Positions 27,996-35,870 of a DNA stretch of 64,000 nt are shown one piece after another. The stretch is from Flavobacterium glycines. GTDB taxonomy: Bacteria > Bacteroidota > Bacteroidia > Flavobacteriales > Flavobacteriaceae. The stretch lies in NCBI RefSeq assembly GCF_900100165.1, contig NZ_FNEO01000001.1, positions 496,001 through 560,000 on the forward strand, in the 5' to 3' direction. Every line of letters begins with the position of its first letter. Position 1 is the first letter of the stretch. Under the pieces are notes generated by a model. It did no database searches, was not told the DNA's origin, and was given only the letters and a program-made list of their open reading frames with translations. Both the position numbers and the translations under genes were made by a program.

Positions 27996-28232
27996 GGCAC
28001 TATATCATTTCTGGCAGCGGGCTAAAATAATAACTTTTTCACTTCGATTGTACATCTTAACTTAAAGTTTAGAAATACTTCATTTGGCTACAAAATTAAA
28101 GCTGAAAAATCACAAACATCTTAGGTAGTTTCCAATAATTTCTACTATTTTTCTCATAAAACACTGCCATACAGAAAATTACACCAAAATGTTAAAACCC
28201 CAATAAACACTAGGGTTTCCAATTGTTTAAAC

Positions 28233-28240
28233 TAAATTTG
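28233..28240 (+). promoter_or_regulatory. -7 promoter element (TAAATTTG)
   Basis: Matches TAnnTTTG, 27 bp before the porin ATG. Just upstream is an AAACCC...GGGTTT dyad (28195-28218) that could be an operator; no TTG at proper spacing. Confidence 0.5.
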
Positions 28241-28266
28241 CGTACTCAAATTTAACAAAATTAAAC

Positions 28267-28839
28267 ATGAAAAAAGTTATTTTATCGGTAGTAGCCGTAT
28301 TCGCATTTGGAATTGCAAATGCACAAGAAGCAAAAACTGTAAAATTAGGAATTAAGGCTGGTGCAAATTACGATTGGTTAGCAACAGGAGAAGCATCTGT
28401 TTATGATTTACGTCCGGAAGTAGGTTACCATGCAGGTTTGGTTTCTGAATTCAAAATGTGTGATAAATTCGCTTTCCAGGTTGAAGCTTTGTACTCTCAC
28501 TCAAGCTACAAATTTGACGGAAACGGAAACACAAGTGGCAGTAAAATAGAAATTAACGAAATAACTTTACCTGTTTTAGCTAAATTCAACCTAGTGAAAG
28601 GTCTGTCTTTAGAAGTTGGTCCTCAAGCGGGTGTTATTTTAGACACTAAAGTAACTGGTCCCTATGCGAATACAAATTTCAGAAAGTACAACATCGCTTC
28701 TGCTTCTGGATTAGCTTATGATTTCAAATCAGGAGCATTCGTTCAGGCAAGATATGTTTATAACTTTCTGGATTTAGTTTATGGCCCGACAGGAAACAAC
28801 CGTTTTGGAATCCAGGCTTCTGTAGGTTACAAATTCTAA
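28267..28839 (+). CDS. Outer-membrane beta-barrel protein (porin family)
   Basis: 190 residues with signal peptide 'VILSVVAVFAFGIANAQ'. The mature protein has alternating amphipathic strands: 'VKLGIKAGANYDWLATGEA', 'GYHAGLVSEFKMCDKFAFQV', 'FNLVKGLSLEVGPQAGVIL', 'GAFVQARYVYNFLD', and the terminal 'RFGIQASVGYKF' ending in Phe, a BAM signal. This is the OMP_b-brl_2/OmpW-like eight-strand family common in Bacteroidetes. Function unknown. Confidence 0.88.
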   Translation: MKKVILSVVAVFAFGIANAQEAKTVKLGIKAGANYDWLATGEASVYDLRPEVGYHAGLVSEFKMCDKFAFQVEALYSHSSYKFDGNGNTSGSKIEINEITLPVLAKFNLVKGLSLEVGPQAGVILDTKVTGPYANTNFRKYNIASASGLAYDFKSGAFVQARYVYNFLDLVYGPTGNNRFGIQASVGYKF

Positions 28840-28863
28840 TCCTTTTATCTTAGAAAGAATAAG

Positions 28864-28891
28864 AAAACCACGCAAATTGCGTGGTTTTTTT
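28864..28891 (+). terminator. Rho-independent terminator
   Basis: AAAACCACGC (28864-28873) with GCGTGGTTTT (28879-28888), 5-nt loop and T-tract, 25 bp after the porin stop. Confidence 0.9.
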
Positions 28892-28902
28892 GTACCTAAA
28901 AA

Positions 28903-28933
28903 AACCGGGCAACTTTTGAAAAGCTGTCCGGTT
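28903..28933. repeat. Imperfect hairpin
   Basis: ACCGGGCAACTTTT and AAAAGCTGTCCGGT can pair with two G-T wobbles and a 3-nt loop, right after the porin terminator. Possibly part of the repeat islet that follows. Confidence 0.5.
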
Positions 28934-28966
28934 AACTGATTTATATCTCACTAGTCACACCCCCGC

Positions 28967-29165
28967 TGCTGCACGAATCCTTTCGTGTGGCACGTCTTGT
29001 TTAAATACAAAACATTTTAAAAACACTCTCAATTACTTATTTATTCAAGATAATTATTGTTCGCGTTTTATAAATTCAATAGAACATTACAGTTTTAAAG
29101 ATTAAAATAAATATAAAAAATGTAGCTTTATTAATCACATGCCACACGAAAGGATTCGTGCGGCA
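28967..29165. repeat. REPIN/MITE-like element: inverted pair of 26-bp palindromes
   Basis: Two 26-bp copies in opposite orientation, 28967-28992 and 29140-29165, match at 25 of 26 positions. Each copy is itself an imperfect hairpin (core CACGAAAGGATTCGTG, flanked by TGCC/GGCA). They bracket 147 bp of AT-rich DNA without an ORF. This arrangement is typical of REP doublets mobilised by RAYT transposases or of MITEs; no transposase is present in the window. Together with the hairpin at 28903 it fills the 370-bp gap after the porin gene. Confidence 0.75.
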
Positions 29166-29209
29166 CCGGGAGATAGCTATATATGCCTATTTAATCAAGA
29201 TCCTCTTTG

Positions 29210-29617
29210 TTATTTAAATCCTCCCCAGTATTTATTTACTAAATAGCCAGTTAACATAAAGAAAACAACAGAGCCAACAACGAAAACAAAAACAAAGATA
29301 TTTCCTAATGCTTTTTGTTTTTTACTTTCAGTAATAAATCTTTTCTCAATTTTAAGATATAAATTATCTCTTTTAAAATACCAATGGTTGATATAATAAA
29401 TTAAAACACCATATGATATGTAAACAATCATATACAAATTACCTGACATTGCATATAGTTTGAAAAATTTATTCAATAAGAGATTAATTGTTATTGAATT
29501 AATAAACAAACCTATACTCAAGTAAATTACAGCTCCATTTAATGCTAAATTAGAATTTGGAGTTGTTAACATATAGCGATATAATTTATAAAAAATATAA
29601 TGATAAACTTTTTTCAC
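29210..29617 (-). CDS. Small integral membrane protein of unknown function
   Basis: 135 residues starting at a GTG (29617); the nearest ATG two bases upstream is out of frame. Four hydrophobic segments are visible: 'ALNGAVIYLSIGLFINSITI', 'NLYMIVYISYGVLIYYI' and, after a basic loop, 'IFVFVFVVGSVVFFMLTGYL'. No family recognised. It follows the 70-codon ORF by 11 bp and is probably cotranscribed. In such a setting a membrane immunity protein is conceivable, but nothing in the sequence proves it. The region is very AT-rich and flanked by palindromic repeats. Confidence 0.6.
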   Translation of the reverse strand: MKKVYHYIFYKLYRYMLTTPNSNLALNGAVIYLSIGLFINSITINLLLNKFFKLYAMSGNLYMIVYISYGVLIYYINHWYFKRDNLYLKIEKRFITESKKQKALGNIFVFVFVVGSVVFFMLTGYLVNKYWGGFK

Positions 29618-29628
29618 ATTTCGTTTTT

Positions 29629-29841
29629 TTAATAATTATCAATTCCTGTTTTTTCCAAAAACTTGTCTCCATAATAATAATCGAAAACGCCATAAGTTCC
29701 AACTGCTATAAGTCCAATAGAATTACTTACTGCTACAAATGTTAAGGTCGTATTTATACCAAACCTCAAATAATCTGAAGTTTGAGCTTTATTATTTATA
29801 AATTGAGGATAGCGCGGATTTGCAATCTGTGCCCGCTCCAC
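29629..29841 (-). CDS. Orphan C-terminal fragment, possibly of a polymorphic toxin-type protein
   Basis: 70 residues from a GTG; a stop lies 7 codons further upstream, so no larger intact protein exists. 'SDYLRFGINTTLTFVAV' followed by 'GLIAVGTYGVFDYYYGDKFL' and 'GIDNY' at the end resembles the Gly-rich hydrophobic tails seen after the core of RHS/polymorphic toxins in Bacteroidetes (inference from pattern). The first residues (ERAQIANPR) are encoded by an imperfect palindrome (GCGCGGAT/ATCTGTGC, 29813-29832), so the true N-terminus is doubtful. Likely a remnant. Confidence 0.4.
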   Translation of the reverse strand: MERAQIANPRYPQFINNKAQTSDYLRFGINTTLTFVAVSNSIGLIAVGTYGVFDYYYGDKFLEKTGIDNY

Positions 29842-29967
29842 TTGGAAACTAAAACAAATCTACTAAAAACTGTCCACTTCAATCAATAATCCTAAAAAAG
29901 AACAAACTGTAACCTCAAAAGTCAAATAATTATATGGAAATTTGCATTTCTAAATAATCAAAATCAA

Positions 29968-30792
29968 ATGGAACAAATTAGCATTTTAGGTTGCGGCTGG
30001 CTGGGACTGCCTTTGGCGAAAGCCTTAATCAGCGAAGGCCATTCGGTAAAAGGTTCCACAACCTCAAACGACAAAAAAGAACTACTGGAAAATGCCGGAA
30101 TTGCACATTATCCCATTGCGCTGGAAGTTAAAAATTTCTCCGCTCCTGTAGCTGATTTTTTGGAAAACAGTCCAATCCTGATTATTGCTATTCCACCAAA
30201 ATTAAGAGGAAAGAATAAAGATTACTCGGACGCGCAAAACAATTCGTTTGTTCAAAAAATTAAAAACCTTATTCCTTATATCGAAAAATCTTCGGTAGAA
30301 AAACTGCTTTTCATTAGTTCGACTGCCGTTTATGGTGAAGCCGATACAATTATTGACGAAAACAGCCCCACTGTTCCTGTGACCGAAAGCGGTAAACAAT
30401 TACTCGAAATTGAACAGTTGTTATTGGCCAATACTAATTTCAAAACAACTATTTTGCGTTTTGGCGGATTAATTGGTCCGGACAGAAATCCTTCCCGCTT
30501 TTTAGCCGGAAAAGAAAATGTACCAAACCCCGATGCGCCGGTCAATCTGATTCATTTGGACGATTGCATTGGTATTATCAAAAAAATCATTGCAAATACT
30601 GTTTGGAACGAAGTCCTTAATGCCGTGACGCCTTTTCATCCAAGCAGAAAAGACTATTACACACAGAAAGCATTGGAAGAAAATCTGATTCCGCCAACCT
30701 TCAATCACGAAATTCCTTCGGCAGGAAAAACAATTGTATCGGAGAAATTAGCTCGATTATTAGATTATACATTCACTCAACCTAATTTATAG
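29968..30792 (+). CDS. NAD(P)-binding SDR-like epimerase/dehydratase family protein
   Basis: 274 residues. An N-terminal Rossmann motif (ISILGCGWLGLPLAKALISE) and 'VEKLLFISSTAVYGEADTII' (Ser and Tyr-like positions of extended SDRs; the usual YxxxK is degraded) place it in the YeeZ-like branch of atypical SDRs. 'TTILRFGGLIGPDRNPSRFL' and 'PVNLIHLDDCIGIIKKII' are also typical of that branch. Function unknown, probably cytosolic oxidoreductase-like. Its TAG stop shares a G with the GTG start of the next gene, suggesting translational coupling. Confidence 0.85.
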   Translation: MEQISILGCGWLGLPLAKALISEGHSVKGSTTSNDKKELLENAGIAHYPIALEVKNFSAPVADFLENSPILIIAIPPKLRGKNKDYSDAQNNSFVQKIKNLIPYIEKSSVEKLLFISSTAVYGEADTIIDENSPTVPVTESGKQLLEIEQLLLANTNFKTTILRFGGLIGPDRNPSRFLAGKENVPNPDAPVNLIHLDDCIGIIKKIIANTVWNEVLNAVTPFHPSRKDYYTQKALEENLIPPTFNHEIPSAGKTIVSEKLARLLDYTFTQPNL

Positions 30793-31736
30793 TGATTCAA
30801 AAAATAAAAACGGCTGTTTCTACCAAAATTAATGCTATTGGACTTCCCATTTTAGCATTACTTTGGGTTGGATTTTTTTGGGGCACTACCTGGATTGCGT
30901 CCAAGGAAGGAGTGCGTTATATTCCCGGAATTCAAATGGCTGCAATTCGTCAATTTTTAGCCGGAGCGCTTTACATTATCTATCTCTTATTCACCAAATC
31001 ACCTTGGCCAAAAGGAAAACAATGGAAAACTATTGTGATTTTGGCTATATTGAATTTCACCCTTAGCAACGGACTCAGTACTGCAGGAGTAAAATACATC
31101 AGTAGTGGTCTGGGCGCCATCATTGCCGCTATTTTCCCTATTTGGGTAGTGATTATCTCCTATTTTAGAGGAGAACGCATTGCTAAATTAGCTGTAACCG
31201 GTGTTTTCATCTGTTTTAGTGGCGTATGCATTATCTTTTATGAATATTTAGCTGATTTCTTAAAACCGGATTTCCAACTCGGGATAATCCTTTCGGTTTT
31301 GGCAACCATTACCTGGGCTTTTGGAACTTTATACACTAAGAAAAAAGCAGCTTCTTACAATCCCTACTTTAGTCTGGGATTCCAAATGTTCATTTCCAGC
31401 ATTCTGTTGTTTGCATACAACGGTGCTACCGGAATTTCAGTAAGTTTAAACGAAATTCCAATGAGTACCTGGATTGCAATTGCTTACTTGGTTGTGGTAG
31501 GTTCGCTCATCACTTTTACCATTTTCATTTATTCTTTACAACATCTTCCTCCGGAATTGAGTAGTCTTTATGCTTATATGAATCCTGTTGTAGCAGTACT
31601 TTTAGGTTCAATTATCTTTGGAGAATCACTAAGTATTTCAATAGCCATTGGCGGAATGGTAACCTTATTCGGTTTGTATTTAGTAAACAAATCCTTGCGC
31701 CAAAGCCGTAAAAAAACAAACATTTTAATCAAATAA
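30792..31736 (+). CDS. EamA/DMT-family transporter
   Basis: 314-residue inner-membrane protein with ten predicted helices in two EamA repeats: 'WVGFFWGTTWIASKEGVRYI' at the start, 'GLGAIIAAIFPIWVVIISYF', 'YAYMNPVVAVLLGSIIFGES' near the end. Start is a GTG that overlaps the stop of the upstream gene by one base; no ATG precedes the first conserved helix. Substrate unknown. Confidence 0.88.
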   Translation: MIQKIKTAVSTKINAIGLPILALLWVGFFWGTTWIASKEGVRYIPGIQMAAIRQFLAGALYIIYLLFTKSPWPKGKQWKTIVILAILNFTLSNGLSTAGVKYISSGLGAIIAAIFPIWVVIISYFRGERIAKLAVTGVFICFSGVCIIFYEYLADFLKPDFQLGIILSVLATITWAFGTLYTKKKAASYNPYFSLGFQMFISSILLFAYNGATGISVSLNEIPMSTWIAIAYLVVVGSLITFTIFIYSLQHLPPELSSLYAYMNPVVAVLLGSIIFGESLSISIAIGGMVTLFGLYLVNKSLRQSRKKTNILIK

Positions 31737-31764
31737 AGCTTCCTGATTTCCAATACAGTTTTTG

Positions 31765-31772
31765 TATTTTTG
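31765..31772 (+). promoter_or_regulatory. -7 promoter element (TATTTTTG)
   Basis: TAnnTTTG match 13 bp before the SCO-family ATG; no TTG at the usual spacing. Confidence 0.4.
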
Positions 31773-31784
31773 CAAAAAAAATTC

Positions 31785-32450
31785 ATGAAATCTGTTTTAT
31801 ACAAATACCGAATCTTCATCGGTATCTTTTTTATTTTTTCAGTAGTTACACTTTCACTTTTTTACGGGGCTTTAAAACCTAAAAAAACACTTCCTATTTA
31901 CAATCCTGCCGATGTTAATCCGGAACTGGTGGACAGCACCGTGCAATATGTGAGCAAATACCATACGATTGCTGATTTTTCGTTTACCAATCAAAACGGC
32001 AAAACCATCACTCAAAAAGATTATGAAGGCAAAATTTATGTTGCCGATTTCTTTTTTACCACCTGTGGTACCATTTGCCCAAAAATGACCACTAATTTAG
32101 TTGATGTTCAAAAAGCGATTATCAACAATCCAAAGGTAATGTTACTCTCACATACCGTATTTCCGGAAGTGGATAATGTCGAAGCCTTAAAAGCCTATGC
32201 TATAAAACACGGTGTGGATGACCGCAAATGGAATCTGGTTACCGGAGATAAAAAACAAATTTATGCTATGGCCAGAAAATCCTATCTGGCGGTAAAAATG
32301 GGTAAACCAAGTGAATTATACGACATGGTTCATACCGAAAACTTTGTACTGGTAGATGCAAAAAGAAGGGTTCGCGGTTTTTATGACGGCACTAAAAAAG
32401 AAGAAATTCAGCGACTAATTGAAGACATCAACTTCCTGTGTAACGAATAA
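31785..32450 (+). CDS. SCO1/SenC family protein
   Basis: 221 residues from the ATG at 31785. One N-terminal membrane anchor (IFIGIFFIFSVVTLSLFYGA) exposes a thioredoxin-fold domain to the periplasm. The copper-binding motif CxxxCP is present (FFFTTCGTICPKMTTNL), and the third ligand His is in 'LYDMVHTENFVLVDAKRR'. SCO proteins deliver copper to the CuA site of cytochrome c oxidase. No oxidase gene is in the window. A TTG start at 31770 would add five residues and is unlikely. Confidence 0.93.
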   Translation: MKSVLYKYRIFIGIFFIFSVVTLSLFYGALKPKKTLPIYNPADVNPELVDSTVQYVSKYHTIADFSFTNQNGKTITQKDYEGKIYVADFFFTTCGTICPKMTTNLVDVQKAIINNPKVMLLSHTVFPEVDNVEALKAYAIKHGVDDRKWNLVTGDKKQIYAMARKSYLAVKMGKPSELYDMVHTENFVLVDAKRRVRGFYDGTKKEEIQRLIEDINFLCNE

Positions 32451-32494
32451 ATAACAAATTAACAGCCCTTAAACACAAATACTGATATTTATCA

Positions 32495-32524
32495 TTTGAC
32501 TTAGCAATATAATACGTATTTTTG
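32495..32524 (+). promoter_or_regulatory. Promoter of the feoAB operon
   Basis: TTTG (32495-32498), 18-bp spacer, TATTTTTG (32517-32524), 27 bp before the feoA start. This is the best match to the Bacteroidetes consensus in the window. Confidence 0.7.
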
Positions 32525-32551
32525 CAATCTTAATTCAATCTAAATAAGACC

Positions 32552-32791
32552 TTGCGTACCACTATACATTCATTAAAGAAAAGCGAAAAAGCAATTATCA
32601 AAGATTTTGATATTGACATCATCCCGTTAAAACTGCTTGAAATGGGTTGCTTACCGGGAAACACAGTCGAATTACTTCAGATTGCTCCTTTTGGAGACCC
32701 TTTGTATTTAGATGTCAACGGTTCTCACGTAGCCATTCGGGTAGAAACTGCTAAAGAAATTGAGGTAGAACTAATCAATACTGCGCTTTAA
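32552..32791 (+). CDS. feoA: Ferrous iron transport protein A
   Basis: 79 residues with an SH3-like fold; cytosolic partner of FeoB. 'LLEMGCLPGNTVELLQIAPF' followed by GDPLYLDVNG and 'SHVAIRVETAKEIEVEL' is the full FeoA pattern. The start must be TTG at 32552: the frame is closed by a stop at 32531 and the first in-frame ATG lies inside the conserved 'EMGCLPG'. Its stop overlaps the ATG of feoB (TAATG). Confidence 0.93.
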   Translation: MRTTIHSLKKSEKAIIKDFDIDIIPLKLLEMGCLPGNTVELLQIAPFGDPLYLDVNGSHVAIRVETAKEIEVELINTAL

Positions 32792-34890
32792 TGATGCATC
32801 AAAATATTAATGTAGCTTTAATTGGAAATCCCAACGTGGGAAAAACATCTGTCTTTAATCAATTAACAGGATTAAATCAGCAGGTAGGGAACTATCCCGG
32901 AATTACGGTGGAGAAAAAGATTGGTTTTTGCAAATTAAACCATAATATCAAAGCTAATATCCTGGATTTACCGGGAACTTACAGCCTTAACGCCAGTTCA
33001 ATTGACGAAAATGTTGTAATTGAAATGCTGCTCAACAAAAACGATAAGTTGTATCCTGATGTAGCCTTAGTGGTTACTGATGTGGAGAATTTAAAAAGAA
33101 ACTTATTGCTTTTTACACAAATAAAAGATCTTGAAATTCCGACGATCTTAGTCATTAACATGGCTGACCGAATGGAAAGCAAAGGAATTTCACTTAATAT
33201 CCCTTTTCTGGAAGAACAATTAAAAACTAAAATTGCCTTAATTAGTTCAAGAAAAGGTCAGGGTATCGAGGAATTAAAAGAACTTATTATTACCTACAAA
33301 TCCATCACAACCGAACCTTGTTTAAACGCTTCGGTCATTGATCAGGAATATTTTGATAAATTACAAAAAGCTTTCCCGGATCAATTGTTGTACAAACTTT
33401 GGCTGGTAATCACTCAGGATGTTAACTTTCTAAATTTAGAAAGAAAAGAAATCAAAAGCACCTTTACCAAATCACATACGGAATTAAAGCGCTTACAACA
33501 AAAAGAAACTATTAAACGCTATCAGTTCATCAGCGAAGTACTCAAAGGAGGATTAGCTGTAGACAAAAGCATTGCCAAAGATTTCCGTTCCAAATTAGAC
33601 CGCGTTTTAACGCATAAATTTTGGGGATACATCATCTTCTTTGCGATACTTTTTGTTATTTTCCAATCCATTTTCGATTGGTCTTCGGTTCCGATGGATT
33701 ATATCGACAGCACTTTTGCTACTTTAAGCACCATGGCTGCCGAGCATCTTCCTGAAGGTATTTTGACCGATTTAATTTCGCAGGGAATCATACCGGGAAT
33801 TGGTGGAATCCTGATTTTCATCCCTCAAATTGCCTTTTTATTCCTCTTTATTTCCATACTGGAAGAAAGTGGTTATATGAGCCGTGTAGTATTTATAATG
33901 GACAAAATCATGCGCCGTTTTGGATTATCCGGAAAAAGCGTGGTACCCTTAATTTCAGGAACTGCCTGTGCTATTCCGGCAATTATGGCTACCCGAAATA
34001 TCGAAAGCTGGAAAGAACGCCTTATCACCATTCTGGTAACCCCTTTCACAACCTGTTCAGCCCGATTACCGGTTTATGCCATCATCATTGCTTTAGTAAT
34101 ACCTGATCATCGTGTACTGGGCTTCTTAAACCTTCAGGGACTTACCTTAATGCTGTTGTATCTTTTAGGTTTTGGAATGGCTATTTTATCGGCTTACGTA
34201 TTGAATAAAGTAATGAGAGTTAGCGGTAAAACATTTTTTGTGGTCGAAATGCCTAATTACAAGTTACCATTATTGAAAAACGTAGCCATCAATGTAGTCG
34301 AGAAAACCAAAGCCTTTATTTCGGGTGCAGGAAAAATAATTCTGGCCATTTCCATTATTTTATGGTTCTTAGCTTCTTATGGACCAGGAGAAAAATTTAA
34401 AGATGCCGAAAAAATTATTAATTCAAAAACTGAAAACCAAACCATTTCGAAAACAGAATTAGACAATAAAGTTGCCGCTTTTAAATTAGAGAACTCCTAC
34501 ATAGGTATTATGGGTAAGACCATTGAGCCTGTTATTTCACCTTTAGGATACGATTGGAAAATTGGCATTGCCATCATTAGTTCTTTTGCAGCCCGCGAAG
34601 TATTCGTAGGAACTCTGGCTACTATTTACAGCGTAGGAGGAACAGATAATGAAACCACCATTAAAACCAAAATGGAATCGGAAGTACATCCTGAAACAGG
34701 AGCTAAAATATTCAATTTTGCTACGGGAATTTCACTACTTTTATTTTATGCCTTTGCAATGCAATGTGCAAGTACACTTGCTATTACTAAGAAAGAAACT
34801 AACAGTTGGAAATGGCCTTTGGGACAGCTTATTTTCATGAGTAGTTTTGCTTATCTTACAGCTCTAATTGCTTATCAAATTTTAAAATAA
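32791..34890 (+). CDS. feoB: Ferrous iron transporter FeoB
   Basis: GTP-gated Fe2+ uptake permease of the inner membrane, 699 residues. The N-terminal G domain has G1 'LIGNPNVGKTSVFNQLTG', G2 'NYPGITVEKK', G3 'LDLPGTYSL' and G4 'NMAD'. A helical GDI domain follows, then two Gate regions with 'ESGYMSRVVFIMDKIMRRFG' plus 'GTACAIPAIMATR' and 'TCSARLPVYAIIIALV', including the conserved transmembrane Cys. Near residue 560-620 lie 'ISSFAAREVFVGTLATIY' and the last helices. One-base overlap with feoA; the small Cys-rich gene follows by 5 bp. Confidence 0.97.
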   Translation: MMHQNINVALIGNPNVGKTSVFNQLTGLNQQVGNYPGITVEKKIGFCKLNHNIKANILDLPGTYSLNASSIDENVVIEMLLNKNDKLYPDVALVVTDVENLKRNLLLFTQIKDLEIPTILVINMADRMESKGISLNIPFLEEQLKTKIALISSRKGQGIEELKELIITYKSITTEPCLNASVIDQEYFDKLQKAFPDQLLYKLWLVITQDVNFLNLERKEIKSTFTKSHTELKRLQQKETIKRYQFISEVLKGGLAVDKSIAKDFRSKLDRVLTHKFWGYIIFFAILFVIFQSIFDWSSVPMDYIDSTFATLSTMAAEHLPEGILTDLISQGIIPGIGGILIFIPQIAFLFLFISILEESGYMSRVVFIMDKIMRRFGLSGKSVVPLISGTACAIPAIMATRNIESWKERLITILVTPFTTCSARLPVYAIIIALVIPDHRVLGFLNLQGLTLMLLYLLGFGMAILSAYVLNKVMRVSGKTFFVVEMPNYKLPLLKNVAINVVEKTKAFISGAGKIILAISIILWFLASYGPGEKFKDAEKIINSKTENQTISKTELDNKVAAFKLENSYIGIMGKTIEPVISPLGYDWKIGIAIISSFAAREVFVGTLATIYSVGGTDNETTIKTKMESEVHPETGAKIFNFATGISLLLFYAFAMQCASTLAITKKETNSWKWPLGQLIFMSSFAYLTALIAYQILK

Positions 34891-34895
34891 AACCA

Positions 34896-35024
34896 ATGTT
34901 TCAAGAAATCATAGCCTTTTTAGCCCTTGGGATTGCCGTTATTTTTCTTTTCAAAAAGTTCTTTTTGAAAAAGAAAAAAAAGGATAATAACTGCGGAGGA
35001 GGCGGTGATTGCGGATGTCATTAA
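34896..35024 (+). CDS. FeoB-associated Cys-rich membrane protein
   Basis: A 42-residue protein. One TM helix (IIAFLALGIAVIFLFKKFFL), a Lys run, and the tail 'KDNNCGGGGDCGCH' with three Cys and a His. This is the FeoB-associated family found after feoB in Bacteroidetes and Firmicutes; the Cys/His cluster suggests binding of ferrous iron. It starts 5 bp after feoB and is followed directly by the operon terminator. Confidence 0.9.
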   Translation: MFQEIIAFLALGIAVIFLFKKFFLKKKKKDNNCGGGGDCGCH

Positions 35025-35026
35025 AT

Positions 35027-35071
35027 TCAAATGACTTATATGGTACATTTTAAACCATATAAGTCATTTGA
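35027..35071 (+). terminator. Terminator hairpin of the feo operon
   Basis: Perfect 18-bp inverted repeat (35027-35044 and 35054-35071; core ATGACTTATATGGT) with a 9-nt loop, starting 2 bp after the Cys-rich gene. No clean T-run, but position and length fit termination. Confidence 0.7.
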
Positions 35072-35125
35072 GCTTTTAAATTATTAAAAAAAAAGCTAAT
35101 ATAAGTTAGCAATCAATAACAGATA

Positions 35126-35779
35126 CTAACTTAATTTCACAAAAAGATTACTCGCTATTTTATTTGAAACATTAAGATGATTTTCATCCACCTTTATACG
35201 AAGTGATAAATCAAAACTTTCCTTTCCTATAATCTCGATATTTGAACCCAGAGAAATCCCTTGTTTATCGAGATATTTTAAAAACTCAGAAGAAGTATCT
35301 TTTACACCAACGCAAATTCCTTTTTGTCCTTCGGTTAATTCCGAAAGTAATTGTTTGTCCATTTTAGGAAGTTGTCCCTGAGCATTCGGGATAGGATCTC
35401 CGTGAGGATCCTCAGTAGGATTTCCTAAAAAATCATCGAGTTTATTAATTAGTTTTTCCGATTTTATATGTTCCAATTGCTCAGCAATATCGTGTACCTC
35501 ATCCCAGGAAAAACCTAATTTTTCTACTAAGAAAACTTCCCAAAGACGGTGTTTTCTAACAATCATTTTAGCTTCTAACTTGCCATTATCAGTAAGAGTA
35601 ACACCCTGATATTTTTTATAATTAACCAGGTCTTTTTCGGCTAATTTCTTCAGCATATCCGTTACTGACGAAGCTTTGGTTTCCATCACTTCGGCAATAG
35701 CATTAGTACTTACACCCGAAGTCGAAACTACAGTTAAGTGGTAAATTGCTTTAAGGTAATTTTCTTCTGAAAAAGTCAT
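35126..35779 (-). CDS. mntR: Metal-dependent transcriptional regulator, DtxR/MntR family
   Basis: 217 residues. The N-terminal winged helix is 'TFSEENYLKAIYHLTVVSTS' and 'TNAIAEVMETKASSVTDMLK', then 'DLVNYKKYQGVTLTDNGKLE'. The dimerisation/metal-binding helices include 'RKHRLWEVFLVEKLGFSWDE' and 'DIAEQLEHIKSEKLINKLDD'. A 'GNPTEDPHGDPIP' loop leads to a C-terminal FeoA-like SH3 domain. It lies 82 bp after the Nramp transporter in the same direction, so it probably controls that gene; Mn2+ or Fe2+ would be the corepressor. The symbol is by context. Confidence 0.88.
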   Translation of the reverse strand: MTFSEENYLKAIYHLTVVSTSGVSTNAIAEVMETKASSVTDMLKKLAEKDLVNYKKYQGVTLTDNGKLEAKMIVRKHRLWEVFLVEKLGFSWDEVHDIAEQLEHIKSEKLINKLDDFLGNPTEDPHGDPIPNAQGQLPKMDKQLLSELTEGQKGICVGVKDTSSEFLKYLDKQGISLGSNIEIIGKESFDLSLRIKVDENHLNVSNKIASNLFVKLS

Positions 35780-35794
35780 TTTTTTAAGGTTCTA

Positions 35795-35870
35795 AGTTAC
35801 TAAGACCCTGAGTTGCTAAGAAACTAAGATAAAAACCTCAGTAACTTAGCAACTCAGTAGCTTAGTCACT
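35795..35870. repeat. CTAAG-word palindrome overlapping the transporter stop codon
   Basis: Two 34-bp arms (35795-35828 and 35837-35870) pair with few mismatches; they consist of repeated AGTTACTAAG / GAGTTGCTAAG words. The right arm contains the last codons and stop of the Nramp gene. It may attenuate or terminate between the transporter and the regulator. Similar single words occur near 24799-24818. Confidence 0.7.

Noticed and set aside
28967-29165. CRISPR array or insertion sequence
   Set aside because: Only two inverted copies, no regular spacers and no transposase frame between them.
29968-30792. Fully active extended SDR with YxxxK
   Set aside because: The usual Tyr-x3-Lys pair is not clear, so a specific epimerase activity is not claimed.
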